Shown in pieces: positions 8,855 through 16,121 of a stretch of DNA of 18,484 nucleotides (position 1 is the stretch's first letter; each line of letters opens with the position of its first letter). This stretch comes from an uncultured bacterium (GTDB lineage Bacteria; Bacillota; Clostridia; Oscillospirales; Acutalibacteraceae). Below the pieces are notes generated by a model, which saw only the letters and a list, made by a program, of their open reading frames with translations, did not search any database and was not told the origin of the DNA. Location of the stretch: the NCBI GenBank assembly GCA_934875675.1, contig CAKXIK010000049.1:1-18484 (forward strand). The letters are read 5' to 3'. The position numbers and the translations under genes are program-made.

Positions 8855-8959
8855 TTTACTTTTGCTTGCGGCAACGGTAAACTGAAATGCGATGAGCCAT
8901 TTGATATCAATGTTCACCCGGAATATGCCGAAGAGTGCGGGCAATTTGCTAAAGGGTAA
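8855..8959 (+). pseudogene. Short coding-like remnant, perhaps the 3' end of a lost gene
   Basis: A 34-codon open stretch after a TGA (8852-8854) ends at TAA (8957-8959). It has a protein-like composition (CDEPFDINVHPEYAEECG) and higher G+C than the surrounding AT-rich spacer. No start codon with a ribosome-binding site precedes it. The motif vaguely resembles C-terminal segments of GH2-type beta-galactosidases, but this is from memory and uncertain. If real, it marks a deletion between the surface-protein gene and the permease genes. It could equally be a chance open frame. Confidence 0.3.
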
Positions 8960-8968
8960 AATTGCCCG
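8938..8968. other. Stem-loop before the permease genes
   Basis: Arms CGGGCAATTT (8938-8947) and AAATTGCCCG (8959-8968) pair perfectly over 10 bp with an 11-nt loop. There is no T run, so it is not a clear terminator. It overlaps the stop of the coding-like remnant and lies 42 nt before the permease start, so it may be a degraded terminator of a lost gene or a leader structure of the transporter mRNA. The rest of 8768-8937 shows nothing else I can support. Confidence 0.45.
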
Positions 8969-9010
8969 TACCATTGGCACAGCACATTCATGAAAGGCGT
9001 GATATCTTCA

Positions 9011-9970
9011 ATGAAAAAAGCTTCTGCCGTTTCCGGTGTAGCAACCCTGCAGACGGGGTATCGGAAGAGGAGCCTCCGTGCCTATATGCAGCGCAACTGG
9101 ATGCTTTACTTAATGATTCTGCCAGGAATGCTTGCCTTAATTATCTTTAAGTATGTTCCAATGTACGGCGTACTAATGGCATTTGAAAAATATTCTCCAG
9201 CCAAAGGAATTTTGGGGAGCGATTGGGTTGGATTCAAGCATTTTATTACTTTTTTCAATTCCCCGTATTTTAGCCGATTGATTGGCAACACATTTATGTT
9301 GGGTATCGTCACATTAATTTTTACATTTCCGGCACCAATTATTTTGGCGCTCATGCTTAATGAAGTACGCAGTGATCGATTTAAACGCGTCACTCAAACG
9401 ATCTCTTATGTACCGTACTTTATTTCTACAGTTATCGTAATTGGTTTGCTGAAAGATATGACAAGCACCAGCGGCGGAATTATTAATGACCTGATTGTTG
9501 CGGTAGGAGGAGAAAAAATCAACTTTTTTGCAGATCCCAAGTGGTTTCGCCCCATGTATGTGCTGTCAAGCATCTGGTCTGGAATCGGTTACAGCTCTAT
9601 TATTTATCTGGCGGCCATTTCCGGAATTAATCCGGAGCTTTATGAATCAGCTGTGCTTGATGGTGCGTCCCGGTTCAAACAGGCGATTCATATCACACTG
9701 CCGTGTATTTCATCTACCATTATTATTCTGTTGATTTTTGCAGTGGGTGGCATCGTCGGAAACGACTATCAAAAGATTTTGCTGATGCAATCTCCACTGA
9801 CTTATGAAACGTCGGATGTAATTTCAACCTATGTTTATCGTGAAGGAATTCTGGGAGGGAGTTATAGTTATACCACTGCGGTTAACCTGTTTACATCATT
9901 AATCTCGTTGTTCTTTTTGCTGGTAACCAACTGGATTGCCCGCAAGACAGGCGAAGGTTCAATTTTCTGA
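9011..9970 (+). CDS. ABC sugar permease, LplB type
   Basis: About 319 residues, an integral membrane permease of the carbohydrate uptake-1 group. Hydrophobic segments include LYLMILPGMLALIIF near the N-terminus, a run around FMLGIVTLIFTFPAPIILAL, and a final segment ending in NWIARKTGEGSIF. The cytoplasmic EAA loop that contacts the ATPase reads YESAVLDGASRFKQAIHITL. LplB-type permeases import oligosaccharides and are paired with a YtcP-type partner, which is the next gene, 15 nt downstream. ATG 9011 is preferred because GAAAGG (8992-8997) lies upstream, though the 13-nt spacing is long. An in-frame ATG at 8990 would bury that site and has none of its own. No ATPase gene is nearby. Confidence 0.92.
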   Translation: MKKASAVSGVATLQTGYRKRSLRAYMQRNWMLYLMILPGMLALIIFKYVPMYGVLMAFEKYSPAKGILGSDWVGFKHFITFFNSPYFSRLIGNTFMLGIVTLIFTFPAPIILALMLNEVRSDRFKRVTQTISYVPYFISTVIVIGLLKDMTSTSGGIINDLIVAVGGEKINFFADPKWFRPMYVLSSIWSGIGYSSIIYLAAISGINPELYESAVLDGASRFKQAIHITLPCISSTIIILLIFAVGGIVGNDYQKILLMQSPLTYETSDVISTYVYREGILGGSYSYTTAVNLFTSLISLFFLLVTNWIARKTGEGSIF

Positions 9971-9985
9971 AAGGGGTGAGTACCA

Positions 9986-10888
9986 TTGCAGATTCAAACT
10001 GCCGGGTCAAAAAGAAAGTGGAAGTTGTTTGATTATATTAATACAGCAATCCTGATTTTGCTCAGTGTAATTTTCCTTTATCCGCTTCTGATGACGACGG
10101 GGCTTTCCTTTAGCAGTGCCAAGGCGCTGGTGGGACAAAATGTGATTTTGATGTCAAAAGGTTTTACACTGCAGTCCTATCAAGCTATTTTGTCTGACCC
10201 ATCTATCCTGCGCTATTATCTCAACACGATTATTTACGCAGTTACCGGAACAATTTTATCGCTGATGTTTACAGCATTGCTTGCGTATCCTCTTACCGTA
10301 CAGGAATTTCGCGGAAAGAAACTAATTAATGTTCTGTTGCTGATCACAATGTTTTTTGGAGGCGGAATGATTCCCACCTATCTTACGATTCGCAACTTGC
10401 AAATGATTAATACGATTTGGGCAATGATTCTTCCGGGCGCAATTTCAGCGTGGAATGTGATTATGTTTGTCAACTTTTTCAATACCATTCCGGAATCACT
10501 CAAGGAATCGGCTACAATTGATGGGGCAAATCATCTCAGAATTCTTTTTTCTATTGTCATTCCACTTTCCAAGGCGCTAATGGCTACCATCGCGCTCTTT
10601 ACAATCGTTGGATTCTGGAATGATTACTTTAATGCAATGCTCTATTTGGAAAGCACGTCAAAGATGCCAATTCAGATATTCCTGCGTAAAATTCTGATTA
10701 ATATGGAGATTAATGAAGGAAATATGCAGAACAACGATATTGGAAAGCTGCTGGATATGGTTAACGCAAATCCCCGTACTGTCAAAGCAGCGGCAACGAT
10801 TGTTACAATTATCCCGATCATCTGTGTTTATCCGTTTTTGCAGAAATATTTTACTAAAGGTATGATGTTAGGTGCGGTCAAGGCGTAA
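9986..10888 (+). CDS. ABC sugar permease, YtcP type
   Basis: 300 residues, partner of the preceding permease in one transporter. It begins with a short basic cytoplasmic tail and the segment INTAILILLSVIFLYPLLM, has several further membrane helices, and carries the EAA loop LKESATIDGANHLRILFSIV. It ends in the conserved family tail FLQKYFTKGMMLGAVKA. The start is a TTG, chosen because AGGGGTG (9972-9978) sits 7 nt upstream and no in-frame ATG fits; the gene starts 15 nt after the upstream stop, consistent with translational coupling. The solute-binding protein gene follows after 41 nt with no terminator between them. Confidence 0.93.
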   Translation: MQIQTAGSKRKWKLFDYINTAILILLSVIFLYPLLMTTGLSFSSAKALVGQNVILMSKGFTLQSYQAILSDPSILRYYLNTIIYAVTGTILSLMFTALLAYPLTVQEFRGKKLINVLLLITMFFGGGMIPTYLTIRNLQMINTIWAMILPGAISAWNVIMFVNFFNTIPESLKESATIDGANHLRILFSIVIPLSKALMATIALFTIVGFWNDYFNAMLYLESTSKMPIQIFLRKILINMEINEGNMQNNDIGKLLDMVNANPRTVKAAATIVTIIPIICVYPFLQKYFTKGMMLGAVKA

Positions 10889-10929
10889 GCAAATTACGTC
10901 TGGAAGATATAATTTAAGGAGGAAAAGTC

Positions 10930-12552
10930 ATGTTCAACAAGAGAAAAATGTCTCGTGTTTCCCTGGTTCTTTGCACGGTGCTGCTGTTTTCGTTCCTGTT
11001 TGGATGCAGGCAGACACCATCCTCAAGTCAGGCAGAATCAACTGGTTCTGTGGACAGTGCTGCCGAAAACAAAAGCATAACCTTCCCCTATACGGGAGAG
11101 GAAATTGTTTTTTCCGCCTATGGTTACGAGGGGCTTGACCAGAACCCGGAACTACTTTGCCAACAAGAGTGGAAAAAGCATATCGGAAATGTTACAATTA
11201 AGTGGGAGTTTGCAGCGTATTCCGATTGGCAGGAAAAGAGTAAGATTTATCTTTCCACCAATGACATCCCCGATGTGATGCCGGTTTCCGACATTATGAG
11301 TACCATTAATGAATACAGCGCAACTGGGATGCTGTTGGATTTCAATCAATATGCAGCATATATGCCGAATCTGGCAGAATATCGTAAGACATATAAGAAT
11401 CTGGATTACATCTGCAAGGAAGATGGCGCCCGTTATGGTATTGTCGGTGTTCAGCCGATTGATTTTGCGGGAGAATCCTGGTTTGCAAATATGGACGTGC
11501 TCAATGCAGCAGGACAAAAAGTACCGTCCACCTTTGAGGAAATGCTTCAGGTTATGCGTGCAGTGAAGGCAAAAGATTCGACGATCATTCCGTTCCAATC
11601 ATACTGGAATATTAGCTATGCGCAAAACTGGGTTGCCAGTGCAATCGGTGCACAGAACAATTTGGTATACTATGATACGGACGCAAAAGCATACAAGTGT
11701 TCCTATCGGGAAGCGTCCGCTAAACGCAAGGAATTGATTGAGACCATGGCAACCATGTACAAAGAAGGTCTGATCAATCCGGAAATTCAGACGATGTCCT
11801 TTGAACAGGAACAGAATGTAATCGCTTCCGGTAAGTGGGCATTCAGTGCCCTTTATAACAACTCTCCTGAAAAAGAAATCTTTAAAGTCAATGCAGGTGA
11901 AAAACTGCCGTATGATATTCAGCCGATGACAGCACCGGCGGATGAAGACGGCAATCGCTACCTCAGCATTGCATATCAGCACGATGGTATTCCCGGATGG
12001 GGACTGGTCTGCTCGAGCAAAGCAGAACATCCCGAGTATCTTGCGGCTTACATGGATCAAGTGGTTTCTCCTTACGGTCGTGATATCTTTAATTACGGCG
12101 TTGAAGGCGTAACTTTTGATATCGTAGATGGCGTGTATACCATGAAAGATGGTATTGATAAGGCGAAATACGGTGTCAGCACGCAGTATGAGGTTTGGAT
12201 GGTTGGAATGGGTCCGCTGCAGCGCGGTGCCGAGGGATATAAACTGATAGAAAGTGCAATGGAGCTTAACCTCAAGAACTTTACTGATGGAACCGTCAAG
12301 GCTAAATTTGATCCGGCTTTTGCGGTTTTTACAGCAGATTCCGGCGCAGAAAAAGCAAATCTTGAAAATGCACTGACAACCTACATCACAGAAAATGAAG
12401 CCAAATTTATTTACAATCTGCGCAGTATGGATGAATGGGATTCTTATGTTGCAGAGCTTGAGAAAATTGCAAGTATTGATGATTTGCTTAAGCTGTATAA
12501 CGATTCCCAGATTATTGTCCGCGATCCGGAACGCATTTTTGTAGCAAAGTAA
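10930..12552 (+). CDS. Sugar ABC transporter solute-binding lipoprotein
   Basis: 540 residues. The N-terminus is a lipoprotein signal: KRK, a hydrophobic run, and the lipobox LFGC with the lipidated cysteine at residue 26, followed by a Ser/Gln-rich linker. The remaining mature part has the size and features of type-1 extracellular solute-binding proteins paired with LplB/YtcP permeases, such as DIPDVMPVSDI and a Trp/Tyr-rich central region likely to stack on sugars. It should be tethered outside the membrane and deliver an oligosaccharide to the two upstream permeases. The Shine-Dalgarno AAGGAGG (10916-10922) with 7-nt spacing is the strongest in the window, fitting the excess of binding protein that such systems need. 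The ligand cannot be predicted. A long antisense open frame (11599-12627) is a shadow of this gene. Confidence 0.93.
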   Translation: MFNKRKMSRVSLVLCTVLLFSFLFGCRQTPSSSQAESTGSVDSAAENKSITFPYTGEEIVFSAYGYEGLDQNPELLCQQEWKKHIGNVTIKWEFAAYSDWQEKSKIYLSTNDIPDVMPVSDIMSTINEYSATGMLLDFNQYAAYMPNLAEYRKTYKNLDYICKEDGARYGIVGVQPIDFAGESWFANMDVLNAAGQKVPSTFEEMLQVMRAVKAKDSTIIPFQSYWNISYAQNWVASAIGAQNNLVYYDTDAKAYKCSYREASAKRKELIETMATMYKEGLINPEIQTMSFEQEQNVIASGKWAFSALYNNSPEKEIFKVNAGEKLPYDIQPMTAPADEDGNRYLSIAYQHDGIPGWGLVCSSKAEHPEYLAAYMDQVVSPYGRDIFNYGVEGVTFDIVDGVYTMKDGIDKAKYGVSTQYEVWMVGMGPLQRGAEGYKLIESAMELNLKNFTDGTVKAKFDPAFAVFTADSGAEKANLENALTTYITENEAKFIYNLRSMDEWDSYVAELEKIASIDDLLKLYNDSQIIVRDPERIFVAK

Positions 12553-12570
12553 TTCTGGCAAATTTAAGAG

Positions 12571-12600
12571 ACACACGGGGATAGTTCTCCGTGTGTTTTG
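12571..12600 (+). terminator. Stem-loop after the transporter genes, partial terminator
   Basis: Arms 12571-12581 and 12586-12596 (core ACACACGG and CCGTGTGT, 11 bp with one G-T pair) enclose a 4-nt loop and are followed by a short, interrupted T run. It stands 18 nt after the binding-protein stop and before the AraC-type regulator, so it probably ends most transporter transcripts while letting some reach the regulator. Confidence 0.65.
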
Positions 12601-12645
12601 GTGTTTGAAAAGCCATTGTGTGATCAAAGAAAGGCGTGCATATCG

Positions 12646-14943
12646 ATGAAAAGACCGGTTGAAATGAGGTATGGAAGCATATTTCGCAATATTTTTTCAA
12701 TTCTGACCATATTGATTGCAATCACAACGGCATTCAATCTGACAATGACCTTATTTATTCGTAACCGGCTGTTTTCCGACAAAATGCAGGAGCAGGATGT
12801 GTTCATCGATGCTTATGTGTCATCCATGGATGACACTTTTGAAGCATTGCAGAATATTTTTACCTATTTACAAAAAAATGATGTGATACAAAAGCATAGC
12901 CTGCCTGGTTATCGGGAAGGGGAGGATTACCTGCAAAACGAACAAGCAATAATCGATTTGCTTAGTACATTTTCCTTTACATCCACTGCAGTGAATGAAA
13001 TTCTGATTCAGTGGGACGATTCCACCTATCTTTACACAAAGCAAGGCATTACCCAGCGGCAGGTTTATTTTCAGAATCGTTTTCAAGGAGACTACTTACA
13101 ATGGAATGATCTGATGAGTAACCGTTATAGCCGTGTTACCATCCAAAAGGCAGAGGCTCAGGCGGTACCGTTTTTGCAGAGTGACAGCAGTGCAGGATTT
13201 ATGACAGGAACATCGGGCATTTATCTTCTACAATCTATTAAAAGCGGAAGTCTTTATAATGGAACTATCTGTATGGTATTGGAAGAGGCATTTATCAACA
13301 GTATTTTTCGGAATCAGGAGTTTGCTTCGTCCCGTCAGATTTTTGTGCTGGATCAGGATCAAAAAGTGATCGCCGCCAACACGGATGTTAATCTGGACCA
13401 GCTGCTTTACAGTACCGATTCCGCCGATATCAAAAACACCAGCCGATATCTGGATCACCATGGAATGCTTTCTCACAGGGAATCTGCAATGAGCGGAGTG
13501 GAATATGTAATCTTTACTCCCTATAAGCAGCTGGCGGGAACCTTTGATCAGATTTTTTTGCTTGCGAACCTTTTTTCTGTGGCCACAGTGGTGGCGCTTC
13601 TCGCGTATGCGTACTGGAGCTCGCGTAAAATGTACCGACCGTTCCGCGGAATTCTCAATGCCTTGGGAGCATCTTCTAACAGTGAGGATACCAAGGATGA
13701 AACATCCTATATCACAAACCGTGTGCTGGATATTCTTTCTGTGAATAATGCTATGCGCAGTACCATTCAAAATAGCAGCCATATGGTGTTGCAGGCGGTG
13801 TTGTATAAAATTATTATGGGAAGCCCGACGGTAGAAGAGATGTTGACAACTGCCAATCCGTATCAAATATCATTTTCGGATGGTGTCTATGAAACGGCGG
13901 TTGTACGGCTTGATCTGCCGTCTGATCAAGAAGAATTGTTTTATACAAAATATTACGACCGGTTTAATCAGGTTCTGCGTGCACATCTAAGTAACTGGAT
14001 CGTGGAGATATTAGAAACACTGCCAGACGAATATACGCTGGTGATTTGTTTAAAAAGTGTGGAAGAGCAGGAAAAAATGTTGGATGCACTGCATCTGGCA
14101 TATGAATCATGGCATAAACAGATTCCCGGTGCTGAATTTTGCATTGGAGTCAGCAACCCATCTGCAGATATTCATGAACTTAAAAGTTGTTATGTCCAAT
14201 CTATTTCCGCTCTGCGTCACCGATTGGTGCAGTCTACACAGGCTATTTTTTTCGTACAGTCAGAAACGGCGGTATCATCTCTTCCGTTTTTGCCTGATGA
14301 TCTGGAAGTACAGCTCCGGGAATTGTTGGAGAAATCTGCAACGGGATACCTTACCACCTATGTAAAAAATATATTGGATCTCAATTATCAGAATAATGTG
14401 ACATATGAAGCTTATTTGTCTGCCTGTGTAGTCATTAATCGGTTTGTAGGGCGCATCGTACAAGGAAAGGATGCAATTGCCTTTGGAGATTTAATAAAGA
14501 TTAATCCTACAAATTATGTTTATACCACACTGCGTTGCCGCGAAATCGTGCTTTCCAACCTTATGGTTGCCGCACAAATTTCGGCCCGAAAAAATACGGT
14601 CTCTGTTATTGATCAAGTACTGGATTATGTGAATGAGCATTTTCGGGAAGACATTAATTTGTCTTCAGTCGCGCTTGTTTTAGGATATACTCCCAATCAT
14701 CTTTCCCGATGTTTTAAACAAAATAAGGGCATTAATTTTACAGATTATCTTAACAGCCGTAGAGTTGCATTTGCCAGAGAGCGATTGATTGAGACCTCAG
14801 ATAATTTGAACCGCATTGCGGAGGTATGCGGATTCCACAGTTCCAATCTGTTGATTCGGGCTTTTGAGAAATATGAAGGAGTTACACCCGGCGAGTTTAG
14901 AAAAAACATGTACCAGCAAAGAAAAAACAGTCTTAGTAATTAA
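12646..14943 (+). CDS. Membrane-bound AraC-family sensor-regulator
   Basis: About 765 residues. Membrane helices at about 12-38 and 298-325 bracket a roughly 260-residue extracytoplasmic domain of the Cache-like sensor type. A cytoplasmic linker of about 320 residues follows, and a C-terminal AraC DNA-binding domain lies at about 652-758, with two helix-turn-helix units ending in the signature GFHSSNLLIRAFEKYEGVTP. Such proteins in Clostridia and Paenibacillus sit beside ABC sugar transporters and activate them when an external ligand is sensed, so it is the likely activator of the upstream permease/binding-protein genes. ATG 12646 is chosen from AGAAAGG (12628-12634), spacing 11 nt; an in-frame GTG at 12598 falls immediately after the terminator stem and is unlikely. 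Confidence 0.9.
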   Translation: MKRPVEMRYGSIFRNIFSILTILIAITTAFNLTMTLFIRNRLFSDKMQEQDVFIDAYVSSMDDTFEALQNIFTYLQKNDVIQKHSLPGYREGEDYLQNEQAIIDLLSTFSFTSTAVNEILIQWDDSTYLYTKQGITQRQVYFQNRFQGDYLQWNDLMSNRYSRVTIQKAEAQAVPFLQSDSSAGFMTGTSGIYLLQSIKSGSLYNGTICMVLEEAFINSIFRNQEFASSRQIFVLDQDQKVIAANTDVNLDQLLYSTDSADIKNTSRYLDHHGMLSHRESAMSGVEYVIFTPYKQLAGTFDQIFLLANLFSVATVVALLAYAYWSSRKMYRPFRGILNALGASSNSEDTKDETSYITNRVLDILSVNNAMRSTIQNSSHMVLQAVLYKIIMGSPTVEEMLTTANPYQISFSDGVYETAVVRLDLPSDQEELFYTKYYDRFNQVLRAHLSNWIVEILETLPDEYTLVICLKSVEEQEKMLDALHLAYESWHKQIPGAEFCIGVSNPSADIHELKSCYVQSISALRHRLVQSTQAIFFVQSETAVSSLPFLPDDLEVQLRELLEKSATGYLTTYVKNILDLNYQNNVTYEAYLSACVVINRFVGRIVQGKDAIAFGDLIKINPTNYVYTTLRCREIVLSNLMVAAQISARKNTVSVIDQVLDYVNEHFREDINLSSVALVLGYTPNHLSRCFKQNKGINFTDYLNSRRVAFARERLIETSDNLNRIAEVCGFHSSNLLIRAFEKYEGVTPGEFRKNMYQQRKNSLSN

Positions 14944-14978
14944 GCAGAACAGTTTGTATCTTCGCGGTTTGAAAAGCC

Positions 14979-15012
14979 CAAATTTGATATGTTCAAACGA
15001 ATATCAAATTTG
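14979..15012. other. Perfect hairpin or operator before the phosphoesterase gene
   Basis: CAAATTTGATAT (14979-14990) and its exact complement ATATCAAATTTG (15001-15012) are separated by 10 nt, in the 98-nt gap between the regulator and the phosphoesterase. No T run follows, so it is not an ordinary terminator. Only nine bases separate the hairpin from the ribosome-binding site at 15022, so it could modulate translation, or the DNA form could bind the adjacent AraC-type regulator. Confidence 0.55.
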
Positions 15013-15041
15013 CGTTGTAGTGGAAAGGAATGGTTATCAAA

Positions 15042-16034
15042 ATGAATGATCTTACTTATTTAACCCAGTATTTTGATGATAAAATTCGTAGAATCAAGGA
15101 AATCGGGGCTCCATTGAATTTTGTTTTTATTACGGATGAACATAACAGACTCAGTGAATATGCCATGCATGAGCAACCTGGAAAATTTGAGCTTGCAGTT
15201 AATGCAATTGATTCTATTCAGTATATTCTGGATCGCTGCCCGGAAATTTCGTTTGTTGTCAGTGGAGGAGATATTGGAAACGACTACAACCCAGATCCTG
15301 AAAAGGTGAGAGAGTCCCATCGTGAGGTAATGGATGCATTGTATCGATTGTCGGTTCCGGTACACTGTTGTATCGGGAATCACGACGATGCGATTGGAAA
15401 CGCAATTGATCGCGGTGATGATACGAAGCGGTTTGCAATTTTGCCAGACGAAATGCATCGGTTATGCATGAAGTATAATCCTACTGAACAAAATTATTAT
15501 TATATTGATGCCGATGAGCAGGACTACCGTTTTGTCTTTCTCAATACCAGCGATAAACCCTATTTTTTGAATGAGGAAGATCAATATCCCTTTGGCTGGC
15601 GATTGGAAATATCAAATCAACAGGCAGAGTGGCTGGAAGAAAAGGCGCTAAAAACAGACAGGAAAATTATTATCTTCAGCCATTCACCCATTCATAACGC
15701 CGGAATTTACGGAACAGAAGGATATCCAACAGGAATTAAGCCCTATGATGATTTGCTTAATGGACCCCGTATTTATTACGCAATTAAGCAATGTCCGAAT
15801 GTGATTGCAATGATCGCGGGTCATGTGCATTATGATAATTTGCTGTATGATGACCGGATACTGTCAATCACATCACTCTGTTCCTTTGCACAGGAATGGG
15901 CGCCGGGATGTCCACAAAGAAAATTTGGAACCATTACCGAAACGGCATTTGATATCTTGTCTGTGACAGAAAAGCAGATTTACATAACCCGTTTTGGCGC
16001 AGGCGAAGACCGCGTCGGCTGCATCATGCGATAG
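15042..16034 (+). CDS. Calcineurin-like metallophosphoesterase
   Basis: About 330 residues, no signal peptide or membrane segment, so cytoplasmic. The metallophosphoesterase metal-ligand motifs occur in order: ITDEH (a variant D-x-H, near residue 32), GGDIGND (near 75), GNHD (112-115), FSHSPIH (near 215) and AGHVH (near 265). All five are intact, so the enzyme should be active with a two-metal centre. It could hydrolyse a phosphomonoester or phosphodiester; the substrate is not deducible. Its place at the end of a glycan-uptake gene set suggests action on a sugar phosphate or a phosphate-bearing glycan piece. The start was set at ATG 15042, in frame 12 nt downstream of ATG 15030, because GGAAAGG (15022-15028) abuts the latter. 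Confidence 0.85.
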   Translation: MNDLTYLTQYFDDKIRRIKEIGAPLNFVFITDEHNRLSEYAMHEQPGKFELAVNAIDSIQYILDRCPEISFVVSGGDIGNDYNPDPEKVRESHREVMDALYRLSVPVHCCIGNHDDAIGNAIDRGDDTKRFAILPDEMHRLCMKYNPTEQNYYYIDADEQDYRFVFLNTSDKPYFLNEEDQYPFGWRLEISNQQAEWLEEKALKTDRKIIIFSHSPIHNAGIYGTEGYPTGIKPYDDLLNGPRIYYAIKQCPNVIAMIAGHVHYDNLLYDDRILSITSLCSFAQEWAPGCPQRKFGTITETAFDILSVTEKQIYITRFGAGEDRVGCIMR

Positions 16035-16078
16035 TGTATGAATTTAAGATTATAGGAACTCCCATGAAATTGTCCGTC

Positions 16079-16118
16079 AAAAAGGCTTGCCATCCGCGTT
16101 TGAATGGCAAGCCTTTTT
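16079..16118. terminator. Bidirectional terminator between convergent genes
   Basis: A perfect 15-bp stem (16079-16093 and 16104-16118; arm AAAAAGGCTTGCCAT) with a 10-nt loop ends in a T run on the plus strand and, through the A-rich left arm, also on the minus strand. It lies between the phosphoesterase stop (16034) and the minus-strand gene end (16122), serving both. Confidence 0.93.
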
Positions 16119-16121
16119 ATT

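Noticed and set aside
8783..8980. 65-codon minus-strand open frame in the intergenic region
   Set aside because: No ribosome-binding site or recognizable motif; it is opposite a better coding-like stretch on the plus strand.
11599..12627. 342-codon open frame on the minus strand
   Set aside because: It lies fully opposite the well-supported solute-binding protein gene, is rich in Cys/Ile/Phe/His with no recognizable domain, and has no ribosome-binding site; a shadow frame.
13228..13866. 212-codon open frame on the minus strand
   Set aside because: It is antisense to the AraC-type sensor gene, with no domain or start signal.
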